Below are positions 1-10,740 of a stretch of 64,000 nucleotides of DNA, one piece after another. A program made the position numbers and the translations under genes. Where the stretch lies: positions 525,246 to 589,245 of the forward strand of contig NW_004454262.1 of the NCBI RefSeq assembly GCF_000283155.1. The letters are read 5' to 3'. The first letter of the stretch is position 1; each line of letters starts with the position of its first letter. The notes beneath the pieces are model-generated. The model ran no database searches. It saw nothing but the letters and a program-made list of their open reading frames with translations, and had not been told where the DNA came from. This DNA is from Ceratotherium simum simum (Eukaryota; Chordata; Mammalia; Perissodactyla; Rhinocerotidae).

Positions 1-1035
1 TCTTTACTCAGCTCAGGAAGTTTTCTTCTATTATATATATTTAGTTAATACATCTCCCCCATTTTTTTCTAGTTTCTTAAGGAATTACTACTATTCACAT
101 GTTATATTCAACAGACAGAAAAACTAAATCCATCATCTTCTCCTTTTTCTTTTATAGGCTGAGGGGACTCCAGTTTCTTTTCAAAAATTGTCTTTTTTTT
201 TTTTTTGCAGTGTCCATTTTTTCCTATATTGCTTCCAATCTTAATTTTCACTCTGCTACATCATTTTTGGTTTCCCCAAAGGCTTTCCTCTTTTCCACCA
301 GTGCCTTTTTCATCTTATACTTAAATTTGAACATGTTACCTTTCCAACTCAGCCTATTCTCTTTTAATTATTTTTCCTGTTTCCTATATTCAGTAATTTT
401 GAGAGATCTACCATTCCTCTGAAGCTTCAAGATAATTCTTTCTTTCCCTTTGACGTCAATATTTTTACTCAGGACTCATTTTTACTCAGGACTCATATTA
501 CTCAGCAATATGCCCTGAATAATACAAGATACAGAGAAGGAATGACTAGCAAACAGGAGGGGGCCTGGGAGGTGTTCCTGAAGGAATGAGGCCTCTGCTG
601 AGCTGCAAACCATGAGATTGAGTGGCCCAGGGGAAGACAGATGTGTTTCAAGAAAGAGACATACTTGTTCTCACTTATGTTTCAGATGGATAACTCGGGC
701 AGTTATGTGGAGGAAACACTCAAATCAAGAATGCTCATTAGGAAGCTGCTGAAATAGGCAGGTGAGTGAAGACGAGGCCCTCCACAAGGCAGTGAGCAGT
801 GAGTGAACAGAATATAACTCCCAAAATGTTAGAAGGTTAAGTCACTAAACTTGATGTCTGGTTATATGTGTCATGGAGGAAGAGGGAGGACTCCAGTATG
901 AGTAGAAAGGGAGCAGACCTAGGGGAAATAACATGCTCAGTTTTTATATATTGCAATGGATCATTTGCTGTTCGCATGGGATTTCCACGTGGAGATGTCT
1001 ATATCGAGCCTGAAACCCAGGGGAGAGGCAGGACT
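1..1035. other. Unassigned non-coding sequence
   Basis: AT- and pyrimidine-rich DNA with a long T run near 190-205. A 107-codon plus-strand frame at 99-422 is rich in Phe and Leu because it reads through T-rich sequence. It shows no domain I recognise and is probably chance. I see no gene or clear transposon here. Confidence 0.5.
461..494. repeat. 17-bp tandem duplication
   Basis: The unit ATTTTTACTCAGGACTC occurs twice head-to-tail (461-477 and 478-494) with no mismatch. A partial third match (ATTACTCAG) follows. It looks like a replication-slippage duplication. Confidence 0.9.
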
Positions 1036-1135
1036 ACTATGACGCTTCAGGTCTTTCATCTGAGAAACAAGGCTAATGATGCCTCACTCACAGGGCTACT
1101 GTGAGAGTCCCATGAGATGATGTATGCCAATCCCA
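1036..1135 (+). repeat. MIR SINE fragment
   Basis: The stretch reads like the MIR core: TCATCTGAGAAACAAGGCTAATGATGCC, then CTCACAGGGCTACTGTGAGAG and CATGAGATGATGTATGCC. This matches the familiar MIR pattern of 'aaatggggataataatgcc...cagggttgttgtgaggattaaatgagataatg'. It is a diverged, partial copy. Confidence 0.65.
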
Positions 1136-2479
1136 ACTAACTCTGCCCATGGCCCTCTGGACATGATGTGTTTAGCTCTTCTTCCTCCACTAGGAATCTC
1201 TCTTTTCCTTGATGGACTCTGCCTTGGCCTATTCCCTTGAGTTTCTGAATCTCTGACTACATTGGGTAGAAACACCCGCCATTGTAATAGCCCCTTCTGT
1301 CTAAATTGCTGACTGTGATCACTGGGTACACGTTTGTCCAAGTCAAAGCTCATTCCCCAAAAGGGACATTGGGGCCATGCCTGGCATAGGGCAAGAGATC
1401 GGTAAAGAGTGGGCATTTCCCTTGAAGTGCTTTTCTGGTCCATTTCATCAGGTCAGGTGCTGGCATGAACCAAGCAGCTTTTCTTCTGCCCCACATCTCT
1501 GCTCGTCAGAGCTGGCCGGTGGGATGAAGTAGAGAGAAGTTTAAGTGGACCAGAAAATCGAGCAACTGTGAAGGATCAGGCTGATCTTTGTGGGCAAAAA
1601 TGATTAAAGATTGAACATCATGTTACTGATGGCCTTGGTGATTTGAACGGCCTTTGACTTTGCATCAGAAATACTACTGGAGAAAAAGGATAGCAAGCCT
1701 CTAACTTCTACAGCTTCTCCTCATGCTCCGCATGGTGTGTTTGTTTGGGGCTCCAGGGGTTGCATTGGAGAGTTTCTTAGCATCCTCCAGATCTCCTCAA
1801 CCCCACATGGCCACTGGAGTGATGTTATGGCTCAAGAGTGCAGGGAAGGGGCAGGAGTGGAGTGCAGCTTCTGGGCAAGGATGCAGTGGGTGGTTGTGAT
1901 TTCTGATGGTCAGAATCACGGCAACAGCCAAAGGATTAGTGAAAACGGATTATGAGGGAGCTTTTATTTTCCAAATAAAGATTTTTATGTCAAAGTTCTC
2001 CTGAAACACAAGGAGAGTGAGAAGGAAAAAAAGAAATTTGGAAAAATATAAGGAGTGAGACACTGAAAGCTGTCACCGCAAGCAATGATTACAGACTTTA
2101 GTGTCATTTTAGGTTCTCATTCTAGCCCCAAATGAATGACCACACCCCAGTAAGCACTCAGATGAGCCTCTGCTCCATCTTGCTCTGAAATAATGTAAGG
2201 CTTGTTATCTTTTCCTGTTTCTTTGTATATTAGTGATAAAATAATCTTTAATTAACCCAGACTCAAGAAATTTAATGTTGCCTGCAGAGGGGAAGGCAAA
2301 CCTTCTCATTGATTAATTTAGTTTAGTTGTTTAGAATATAGAACTCAGTGGGTGTCATGGTATACCTATCATACATATTATATATATGGCAGTATAAGCT
2401 GTTAAATCAGTATTCATAAATATACGTTATTACACATAATAGTTTACATATATTATATTATAGACATATAATATTTTTC
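1136..2479. other. Unassigned non-coding sequence
   Basis: No gene or well-preserved transposon recognised. Around 1290-1420 there is weak resemblance to an L2 3' end (TGCCTGGCATAGGGCAAGAG...GGTAAAGAG), too diverged to call. The 115-codon minus-strand frame at 1096-1443 and the 72-codon plus frame at 1737-1955 have no recognisable domain. The last 150 bases are strongly AT-rich. Confidence 0.45.
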
Positions 2480-2665
2480 TATATGACCTTGGATAAATTA
2501 TTTCACAACTTAAGACTTAGTTTTAAAGTCTCATTTTTAAAATTAATAAATCAATAGTACCTATCTCATAAGTATATTATGAGAAAGTATGTATAAATTT
2601 ACCAAAAGAAAATCAATGCTCAATAAAAACTATCATTATTATTTTCATTATTCTATAGTAAAAGG
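2480..2665 (+). repeat. MIR SINE, AT-shifted copy
   Basis: The order of motifs follows MIR: GACCTTGGATAAATTATTTCACAACTT, then CTCATTTTTAAAATTAATAAATCAATAGTACCTATCTCATAAG, a decayed GTTGTGAGG, and an ending with CAATGCTCAATAAAAACTATCATTATTATT. Heavy A/T substitution implies great age. Confidence 0.7.
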
Positions 2666-3399
2666 CATGGAAATTGAATTATGATGGCAGACTGATTTCT
2701 CTCTTCTTTCTCTCTTTCCCTCCTCTTCTCTTTTTCTCTTTTTGCCAAAATACCTTAAAACTATAGAAAAAGTAATTTTCTTTAAAAAAAAACAACAGAT
2801 TTATAACTGCTCTGGGAAACAAGGAAGCGAACTCCTTGCTTCCTTACTGACGGCTACTTCTCCATCCCAGGTGTTTTCATCATCTTGTGCACATTTCAGT
2901 CTGTGAAATATACCTGTTTATAACTTTTGCAAAATATAACCAATTCCCTAAAATATAACTAAAACACAATAAGACACATACAAGTAACTGTATGTTGGAA
3001 TGTGAAGTCGTTAAAACATTGCTTCTAGATAACCAAAAAATTAAAATGATTATTAACGAACAGTGGCTTCATATGCAACTACATCCTACAGGTGCCCTTT
3101 GTTGACACCTGGCGCACTTTCCAAATAGCCACGTATCATTCCAACGTTCTGCCTAGAGTATTTAGAATAGAATATAACTCGAGAGTTTTCCAATATGTTA
3201 TTTTGTTTAAAATGTTATATTTGAGATTTTGGGAAAAGTGTAAGTGTTTCCTATATTCATATATTCTACGATTTGGGGCTTTGAAAAATCAGAAGGATTT
3301 CTACTGGGAAAATTTTAACCAGAGAGATGTTTTACAAATTCTATAAATGCAAAATAAACATTCTCTGGTGAAAAGTACGAACAATAGAGGAGTTAAGCA
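2666..3399. other. Unassigned, with pyrimidine tract
   Basis: Holds a TC/CT-rich tract at about 2694-2752 (almost purely pyrimidine on the plus strand) and a small perfect hairpin at 2821-2845 with 8-bp arms (AAGGAAGC/GCTTCCTT). The 84-codon frame at 3092-3346 has no recognisable domain. No gene seen. Confidence 0.45.
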
Positions 3400-4700
3400 G
3401 TAAAGATGTAGCTTAAGATAGAATTAGTGAATGTGAAAATAGAGCTGAGTAATTCACCAAATAAAAGCAATGAAAGAGTAAACTAGGAAACATGAAAGAA
3501 GTCAAATGATACGGAGGATGTAAGGAAGGACCACTGTATACCAACTAGGCATTCCAAAAAGAAAGAATGGATGGAATAGGAGAAAGCTAATATGAAAGAG
3601 ATAATTTTCTGAAATGCAGAAATTCATTGGTCTTTGAACAAGTTAAATCCCATGCAGAAACACTACAATAAAATTGCAGGACATCAAAGAGAAAATTGTT
3701 CAGTAACTGGAAGAAAAAAAAGATTATGTACCAAAGAATAAAGAGTAAGAGAAGAATTTTTCCAGTAATCAGTAATAGCATAAGAAATTATAATATCTTT
3801 AAAGGTATTTACCAAGAAGTTATATCACTCAGCATTGAAAATGAAATAAAGGTATTCAGAGTTAAATAAAAATGAATATTTTACTCCAACAAATATTTAC
3901 TGAATAAACTACTAAAGAATAGAGTGGAGAGCAAAACAAACAAAACCCAATAAAACTCAATAAAACCCAAAACCCAATAAAAAGATGATAAATCTAAATA
4001 CAAATTGGCAGGTAAAGTTAATAATAATTAATAATTCTCATTAGTTAAAAACTAAAATATCAAATATTAATAATAGAAATCAGAGGAATTTGGAGAAAAG
4101 TTAAAGCATGTTAATTTCTTTGTCTGAGAAAAGAATAGAGATATTGAACAAGCTTGGATTTTGTATAAAATTTAAAATGTAAGTAACAATTTTAAAAAAA
4201 TTAAATTCAATCTTAAAAGAAAAGACATAAAATATATAACATCTAAATTAGTAACAAAGAAAAGAATAAAGAAAATCTCATCAATCCATAAGAAAATATT
4301 GAAGAAAAAAGAAAGAAGCAAAGAGAAGGCACAATAAATAGGCAATGCATATTAATATGGTAGAAATAATTTCAAATATTGGCAAATATAACAAATATAG
4401 AAATAACAAATTAAAAGTTGACTATTTTAAAACTGAGAAATTAGATAGGATTAAAACAAAATCCAGCTACATATTTACATAATAAAAATAGAATACACAA
4501 AGATTGGAAAAAAAGACAGCAGTTAAAAGAGATGCATAAATTATAGATCAGTATCATCTAAAATAATGTAAATGTCATATTAAAATATTAGGAAGTCAAA
4601 TCCAGTAGCATGAAGAATAATAATACATTAAGGACCAAATAGAGTTTATTCAAAGAACACAAGGCAGGTTCAACATTAAGAAACCTGCTAACATAACTTG
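3400..4700 (+). mobile_element. Old L1 LINE, sense, ORF1/ORF2 remnants
   Basis: A-rich sense-strand LINE-1 sequence. The part around 3590-3900 resembles the 3' part of an ancient L1M ORF1 (the region before 'aatatctttaaagtgctgaaagaa' and 'gaaataaaggcattttcagac'). From about 4380 it resembles ORF2, including the block near 4625-4690 (CCAAATAGAGTTTATTC...GGCAGGTTCAACATTA) that corresponds to the reverse-transcriptase segment of L1M ORF2. No frame is open. It may be the left part of the same old element that resumes near 10741, split by the younger L1 and about 490 bp of other sequence. Confidence 0.7.
3939..3982. repeat. Short degenerate tandem CCCAATAAAA repeat
   Basis: Three to four imperfect copies of a roughly 10-bp unit (AAAACCCAAT/AAAACTCAAT) within A-rich LINE sequence. 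The copies create several AATAAA hexamers by chance. Confidence 0.7.
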
Positions 4701-4767
4701 TCCCACTAATATTTTTCTTTAATTTATATGTTTATTTTGGTGTATATTAAATTTTAATTAATACAAA

Positions 4768-4782
4768 CACTAACTTGTTTTA
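4768..4782. repeat. Left target-site duplication of L1 (4783-10312)
   Basis: CACTAACTTGTTTTA here is repeated exactly at 10313-10327 on the other side of the minus-strand L1. The last base is ambiguous because it abuts the (TTTTA)n tail. The undisturbed target on the plus strand was CTTGTTTT/AAAATTAG, a canonical L1 endonuclease site (TTTT/AA). Confidence 0.93.
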
Positions 4783-4829
4783 TTTTATTTTATTTTATTT
4801 TATTTTATTTTATTTTATTTTATTTTTTT
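4783..4829 (-). repeat. (TAAAA)n L1 tail microsatellite
   Basis: On the plus strand this is TTTTA repeated about nine times, ending in T8. It lies between the target-site duplication and the L1 3' UTR, so it is the former poly(A) tail, now a pentanucleotide microsatellite and likely length-polymorphic. Confidence 0.93.
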
Positions 4830-5039
4830 GTGGTAACACTGGTTTATAACATTATATAAATTTCGGGTGTGCAGAATTATATTTGGATTTCTGTGTGGAT
4901 TACATCATGTTCACTACCCCAAGACTAATTACAATCCATCACCATACACATGTGCCTAATTACCCCTTTCACCCTCCTTCCTTCCCCCTTCCCCTCTGGT
5001 AACCACCAATCCAATCTCTGTCTCTCTGTGTTTGTTTGT

Positions 5040-7988
5040 TGTTGTTTATATCTTCTGTTTATGTGTGAGATCATACAGTATTTGACTTTCTCCCTCTGAC
5101 TTATTTCACTTAGCATAATACCCTCAAGGTCCATTCATGTTGTCACAAATGGCCAGATGTCATCCTTTTTTATGACTTAGTAGTATTCCATTGTGTATAT
5201 ATACCACATCTTCTTTATCCATACGTCCCTTGATGGGCACCTAGGTTGCTTCCAAGTCTTAGCTGTTGTGAATAACGCGGCAATGAACATAGGGGTGCAT
5301 AAATCGTTAAGCATTCATGTTTTCATGTTCTTTGGATAAATACCCAGCACTTGAATAGCTGGATCTTATGGTAGTTCTATTCTTAATTTTTTGAGGAATC
5401 TCCATACTTTTTTCCATAGTGTACCAGTTTGCATTCCCACCAGCAGTGTATGCAAGTTCCCTTTTCTCCACATCCTCTCCAACACTTGTTATTTCCTGTC
5501 TTGTTAATTATAGCTATTCTGACAGGCTTGAGGTGATATCTCATTGTGGTTTTGATTTGCAATTCCCTGATAACTAGTGATGTTGAACATCTTTTCATGT
5601 GCCTGTTGGCCAACTGTATACCTTCTTTGGAGAAATGTCTCTTCAGATCTTTTGCACATTTTTTAATTGAACTGTTAGTTTTTTTGTTGTTGAGATGTAT
5701 AAGCTCTTTATATATTTTGGATATTAACCCCTTATCAGATGTGTGGTTTGCAAATATCTTCTCCCAATTGTTAGGTTGTCTTTTCATTTTGTTGATGGTT
5801 TCCTTTGCTGTGCAGAGGCTTCTTAGTTTGATGTAGTCCCATTTGTTTATTTTATCTATTGTTTCCCTTGCCCGGTCAGACATGGTGCTTGAAAATAAGC
5901 TGCTAAGACCGATGTCGAAGAGCGTACTGCCTATGTTTTCTTCTAGAAGTTTCATGGTTTCAGGTCTTACATTCAAGTCTTTAGTCCATTTTGAGTTAAT
6001 TTTTGTGTACGGTGTAAGATGATGGTCTACTTTCATTCTTTTGCATGTGGCTGTCCAGTTTTCCCAACATCGTTTATTGAAGAGACTTTCCTTTCTCCGT
6101 TGTATATTCTTGGCTCCCTTGTTGAAAATTAGCTGTCAATAGGAGTGTGGATTTATTTCTGGGGTCTTGATTCTGTTCCATTGATCTGTGTGTCTGTTTT
6201 TGTGCCAGTACCATGCTGTTTTGGTTACTATAGCTTTGTAGTATATTTTGAAGTCAGGGAGTGTGATACCTCCAGCTTTGTTCTTTTTTCTCAGGATTCC
6301 TTTGGCTATTCAGGGTCTTTTGTCGTTCCATATAAATTTTAGGATACTTTGTTCTATTTCTGTGAAAACTGTCATTGGAACTTTGATAGGGATTGCATCG
6401 AATCTATAGATTGCTTTAGGGAGTATGGGCATTTTAACTATGTTAATGTTTTCAATCCAAGAACATGGAATATCCTTCCATTTCTTTGTGTCTTCTTCTA
6501 TTTCTTTCAACAATGTTTTATAGTTTTCAGTGTACAGATCTTTCACCTCTTTGGTTAAGTTTATTCCTAGATATTTTATTCTTTTTGCTGCAATTGTAAA
6601 TGGGATTGTATTCTTGATTTCTCTTTCTGCTACTTTGTTGTCAGTGTATAGAAATGCAACTGATTTTTGTATGTTAATTGTATCCTGCAGTTTTACTGTA
6701 TTCATTTACTACTTCTAAAAGTTTTTTGGTGAATTCTTTAGGGTTTTCTATATATAAAATCACATCATCTGCAAATAGTGACAGTTTCACTTCTTCCTTT
6801 CCAATTTGGATCCGTTTTATTTCTTTTTCTTGCCTGATTGCTCTGGCTAGGTCTTCCAATACTAGGTTAAATAAGAGTGATGAAAGTGGGCCTCTTTGTC
6901 TGGTTCCTGTTCTTAGAGGGATAGCTTGCAGTTTTTCTCCATTGAGAATGGTATTAGCTATGGGTTTGTCATATATGACCTTTATTATGTTGAGGTACTT
7001 TCCTTCTACACTAATGTTATTCCGCCTTTTTATCATAAATGGATGCTGTATCTTGTCAAATGCTTTCTCTGCATCTATTCAGAGGATCATGTGATTTTTA
7101 TCCTTCATTTTGTTAATGTGGTGTATCACATTGATTGACTTGCAAATGTTGAACCATCCCTGCATCCCTGGAATAAATCCCACTGGATCATGGTGTATGA
7201 TCTTTTTAATGTATGTTAACCCAATCATTATTCAGTAGCATTTTGTTTAATCTCCACATATTTGTGGCTTTTCTGTTTTTCTTCCTGGAGTTGATTTCTA
7301 GTTTCACACCATTGTGGTCAGAAAAGATACTTGGTATTATTTCAATCTTCTTAAATTTATTGAGACTTTTTTTGTGGCCTAATATGTGATCTATCCTGGA
7401 GAATGTTCCATGTGCATGTGAAAAGAATGTGTACTCTGTGGGTTTTGGATAGAATGTTCTGTAAATTTCTACTAAGTCAAACTGGTCTTTAAGGCCAGTG
7501 TTTCCTTGTTATCTTCTGTTTGCATGATCTATCCATTGAGGTGAGTGGAGTGTTAAATTCTCCTACTGTTATTGTGTTCCTGTCTGTTTCTCCTTTTGTG
7601 TCTGTTAATAATTGCTTTATAGATTTAGGTGTTCCTATGTTGGGTGCATAGATATTTCAAGTGTTATATCCTCTTGTTGGATTGCCCCCATTATCATTAT
7701 GTAGTGCCCTTCTTTGTCTCTTGTTACAGTTTTTGTTTTAAAATCTATTTCGTCTGATATAAGTATCGCTACCCCAGCTTTCTTTTCATTGCCATTTGCG
7801 TGGAGTATCTTTTCCCCTGCCTTCACTTTCAATTTGTGACTCTCTTTAGGTCTGAAGTGTGTCTTTTGTATGCAGCATATATATGGGCCTTGTTTTTTTA
7901 TCCAATCAGCCACCCTATGCCTTTTGATTGGAGCATTTAGTCCATTGACATTTGAAGTAGCTATTAGTAAGAACGTAGTTGTCGCCAT
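5040..7988 (-). pseudogene. L1 ORF2 remnant (endonuclease/RT), disabled
   Basis: ORF2 normally encodes an AP-type endonuclease and reverse transcriptase for target-primed reverse transcription. The frame opens at Met 7988 and runs through the endonuclease N-terminus (NVNGLN, IKRHRVADWIKKQ, GVAILISD) to 7635. The usual QETH motif reads QKTH, losing the catalytic Glu. A roughly 0.85-kb deletion near 7225-7240 removes the end of the endonuclease, the linker and the start of the RT. The RT core is then visible ([14 protein letters not shown], with the FADD box intact, frame 7036-6674). The C-terminal Cys-rich part ([18 protein letters not shown]) lies in the frame 6036-5383, and the end (MDLEGIMLSEISQ) near 5134. 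Frames are broken several times. Confidence 0.93.
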
Positions 7989-8529
7989 TTTGTTACTTTT
8001 TTCTGGGTGTTTTAGTAGTTCTTCTCTGTTCCCTTCTTCTTCTCTTGCTCTCTTCCCTTGTGGTTTGATGGCTTTTTTTTTAGTATTATGTTAGGGTTCT
8101 TTTCTCTTAATTTTTTGTGTATTTGTTGTAGGTATCTGGTTTGTGTTTACCATGAGGTTCTTATATAATAACCTGTGTATATAGCAATCTATATCAAGTT
8201 GATGGTCTTTTTGGTTTGACCTCTTGGTAACAGCTCTACACTTTTATTCCCCTCCTCCCACATTTTATGTTTTTGATATCATACCTCACCTCTTTTTGTT
8301 TGTGTGTGTATCCATTACCCTCTTATCATGGAAATAGATAATTTTGGTACTTTTGTCTTTTGACCTTCATGTTAGCTTCATATGTGGTTGATCTGCTACC
8401 TTTATTGTATATTTGCCTTTACCAGTGATTTTTGTTTCTTGGATAATTTTCTTATTCCTATTTGTGTTCTTTTCTTTTCCACTTAAGCAAGTCCCTTTAA
8501 CATTTCTTGTAAGCCTGGTTTAGTAGCAA

Positions 8530-8830
8530 TAAACTCCTATAGTTTTTGCTTGTCTGGAAAACTCTTTCTCTCTCCTTCAATTCTGAATGATAACCTTGCC
8601 GGGTAGAGTATTCTTGGCTGTAGGTTTTTTCCTTTCAGCACTTTAAATATATTCTGTCACTCCCTTCTAGTCTGTAAGGTTTCTGCTGAGAAGTCAGCTG
8701 ATAGCCTTATGGGGTTTCATTTGTGTGTAACTTGTTGACTTTCTCTTGCAGCTTTTAGGAGTCTCTCTTTATCTTTAATTGCTGACATTTTAATTATAAG
8801 TTCCCTATTCCTTTGTCTCCTCATTTTGCC
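8530..8830 (-). pseudogene. L1 ORF1 C-terminal remnant
   Basis: ORF1 makes the RNA-binding chaperone of L1 ribonucleoprotein. This stretch aligns by eye with the ORF1 C-terminal segment at 46570-46790, and extends it: antisense CTGCTGAGAAGTCAGCTGATAG and CTTTATCTTTAATTGCTGACA are typical of L1 ORF1. No open frame remains. The coiled-coil and RRM-encoding part expected further upstream is absent, because 5' UTR-like GC-rich sequence begins by about 8920. Confidence 0.75.
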
Positions 8831-8919
8831 TCTTTGCCTGTGCTTATATCTATATATTAGGTAGGTCAGCTACGTCTCCTGATCTTGGAGAGATGACCTT
8901 ATATATGTGATGCCTTTTG

Positions 8920-10312
8920 AGGCCCAGCAGTGTGCTTCCCTCTCGTCACCAGTTCCAAATATTCCAGGAGTCCCCCCTGGTGGGCTAGGTGTGTCCTTTT
9001 GGTTTTGGCAGGATTGCTCTTGCTGCAGGTGCCCAGGGAGGCTAGGATGTCCCCCCGACTGGCTGGTTGTAACGCTCAGCTGTGTGTTGCTGCTATGGTC
9101 CTTTCAGTCACTTTATCAGGCATGGGGAGCCCCAGCACAGTTGGCTGCAAGGTCTAATAGCACCTTCCTGTTGCAGTTTTTCTGTTAAGTGTGGCTGGTT
9201 GCTAGGCTCAGGGGCTTACAATTGCTGTAGTCCTCTGCCCTGCAAGGCTGTTGTCAGCTCTCTCAGGGTTGCAGCTGAGTGGGGCCAGCTGAATCCAGCC
9301 ATAGGGGCCATAGGGGCCAGCTGAAACCCGCTATGTGGCTGTTTGAGAATCACAAGTCTGCTGCAGCTGACAGACCCCACCACCCGCAGGGCCACACACC
9401 CTGCCAACAGAGTCCTGCCCCGTGTGTGCATCCTGACCCACTGCTGTGGCCCTGGTCACCCCACTGCAGAGGCCCCACACACTCCACTAATGCAAGGCCT
9501 GCTCCTCATGCACACCCTCCCCCACAGAGGCAGACCAACTCACCCAATTGCAGAGGTACCAGGCACTGCCCCTATGTGGGCCCACAAGTTGCCCAAGGAC
9601 TTGCTGTTGGGTGGGGCCAGTCACTAAGGCAGGCTGCCTGCGCTGGCTGAGCTAATCGGTGCTCTAGTGAGTGGGGCAGACCCCTGCACTAACAGGCCAG
9701 GGGAAGAACTCCAATGGTGTCTGCCAGCATCTGTGTTGGCATACCTGTACTAGGTCACAATAATGGCTGCTGCCAATGTCTCAGTCCCTAGAGAGGTCTC
9801 ATCTCTCACTGAGATACACCCAGAACCTATCAGGTGAGTATCTTTTCACCAAAGGACTATGCACCTTTCTTTCTGGTGATTTTAGGTTGCTTTCTGAAAC
9901 AGGTGAATTTGTGCGTGGGCCCCTTAGGAGCAAGCTTTTTTTCCCTTATGTCTGGGGATATTCCTCATTGTTGTTAGTAGCCAGCAAAGCCACGTAGTAT
10001 GACACTTGTCTCGGTTGTGCTGAGTCCAAAACCTGCTTATTGTGGTAACACTCCCCAGCTCAGATCCCCCACTCCTCCAGGGAAGGCTTAAGATTGCTCC
10101 CAGCCAGCCATGAAATGTCATGGCTAGAAGATGGTTTTTTTCTCTCCAGAAAGGAATTTCTGCCTCTTCCACCTCAGTCAGCAGTGTCCCTTGTTGTGGC
10201 AGTTCTTTTTATCCAGTTTTCAGTTCTCTCTTAGGAGTAGTTGTAATTTCATTGTGTCCGTGGGAGGAGATGAGTTCTGAGTCTGCCTACACCACCATCT
10301 TGACACCATCTC
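8920..10312 (-). promoter_or_regulatory. L1 5' UTR (internal promoter region)
   Basis: GC-rich, C/G-skewed sequence unlike the AT-rich LINE body, located between the ORF1 remnant and the 5' target-site duplication. In L1 elements this region carries the internal Pol II promoter. Several overlapping short frames on both strands (8907-9650) reflect GC richness, not genes. A 10-bp unit (CCATAGGGGC) is tandemly repeated near 9300-9319. Confidence 0.8.
10295..10302 (-). promoter_or_regulatory. YY1-like motif at L1 5' end
   Basis: On the element's sense strand the motif reads CAAGATGG, at about +11 to +18 from the L1 5' end (10312). Human L1 has a YY1 site (CAAGATGGCC) at nearly the same place, known to direct accurate transcription initiation. 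Position and core match; binding here is inferred. Confidence 0.65.
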
Positions 10313-10327
10313 CACTAACTTGTTTTA
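10313..10327. repeat. Right target-site duplication of L1
   Basis: CACTAACTTGTTTTA, identical to 4768-4782. It marks the exact 5' junction of the minus-strand L1 and shows that the element inserted without 5' truncation. Confidence 0.93.
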
Positions 10328-10740
10328 AAATTAGCAATCTATGAATAAAGTAAAACTTCTAACCTAATGTAATCATGCATAACAAAATGCACTCCAGGCC
10401 TGATGACACATTAAAAATAAAATGCTGAAGAATGTGACAAACTGTTTGGAAGGAGAGATTTATTACACAGTAAGAGACTTCAGGCTTAATGTGACCTCTC
10501 TCCCATCCTATGTGTATAAAAAACAGTGAACTGATGATTCTGAGTTCCTTTGAGTTATGAGTTTCTCATCCCTCACAGCTGAAATTAACCACCAATTTGG
10601 GCATGGATCTCTGAGGAATAAAGGAGTCATTGGACTCTGTGTCCACTTACTTGGGTTATTTGTCTCCTTAGAGTGCTTGCTTTATGGTTTGATGGGAAAC
10701 CAAAGTGAAAGCAGACTTGAACTAAGTCTGATCTAGTATT
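10328..10740. other. Unassigned; possible LTR-like end
   Basis: Together with 4701-4777 this forms about 490 bp of non-L1 sequence lying between two old L1 pieces. It contains AGGAATAAAGGAGTCATTGGACTCTGTGTCC near 10613-10645, which resembles the poly(A)-signal region of a retroviral-type LTR, but I see no convincing TG...CA ends. Identity not resolved. Confidence 0.35.

Larger units (their letters stand above)
4783..10312 (-). mobile_element. L1 LINE with 5' UTR, tail and TSD, internally deleted
   Basis: LINE-1 retrotransposon on the minus strand, about 5.5 kb. Reading from its 5' end at 10312 it has a GC-rich 5' UTR of about 1.4 kb (10312 to about 8920), the C-terminal part of ORF1 (about 8830-8530), an inter-ORF spacer, ORF2 beginning with Met at 7988, a 3' UTR (about 5040-4830) and a (TAAAA)n tail (4829-4783). 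A 15-bp exact duplication flanks it. Compared with the other antisense L1 in this window (42131-46790), about 0.85 kb of ORF2 is missing near 7225-7240. The N-terminal part of ORF1 is also missing. It is a dead copy that landed intact at both ends and was later damaged, or was transcribed from an already deleted source. Confidence 0.95.

Noticed and set aside
99..422. Possible host pseudogene at the left edge (minus strand reads KYKMKKALVEKRKAFGETKN)
   Set aside because: The stretch is short, followed by stops, and I could not connect it to any protein; left as unassigned.
5546..7138. Several plus-strand frames of 60-138 codons
   Set aside because: They are antisense shadows of L1 ORF2 on the minus strand.
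8907..9650. Cluster of overlapping plus and minus frames in GC-rich DNA
   Set aside because: Lies inside the L1 5' UTR of the minus-strand element; frames overlap in all phases and carry no domain.
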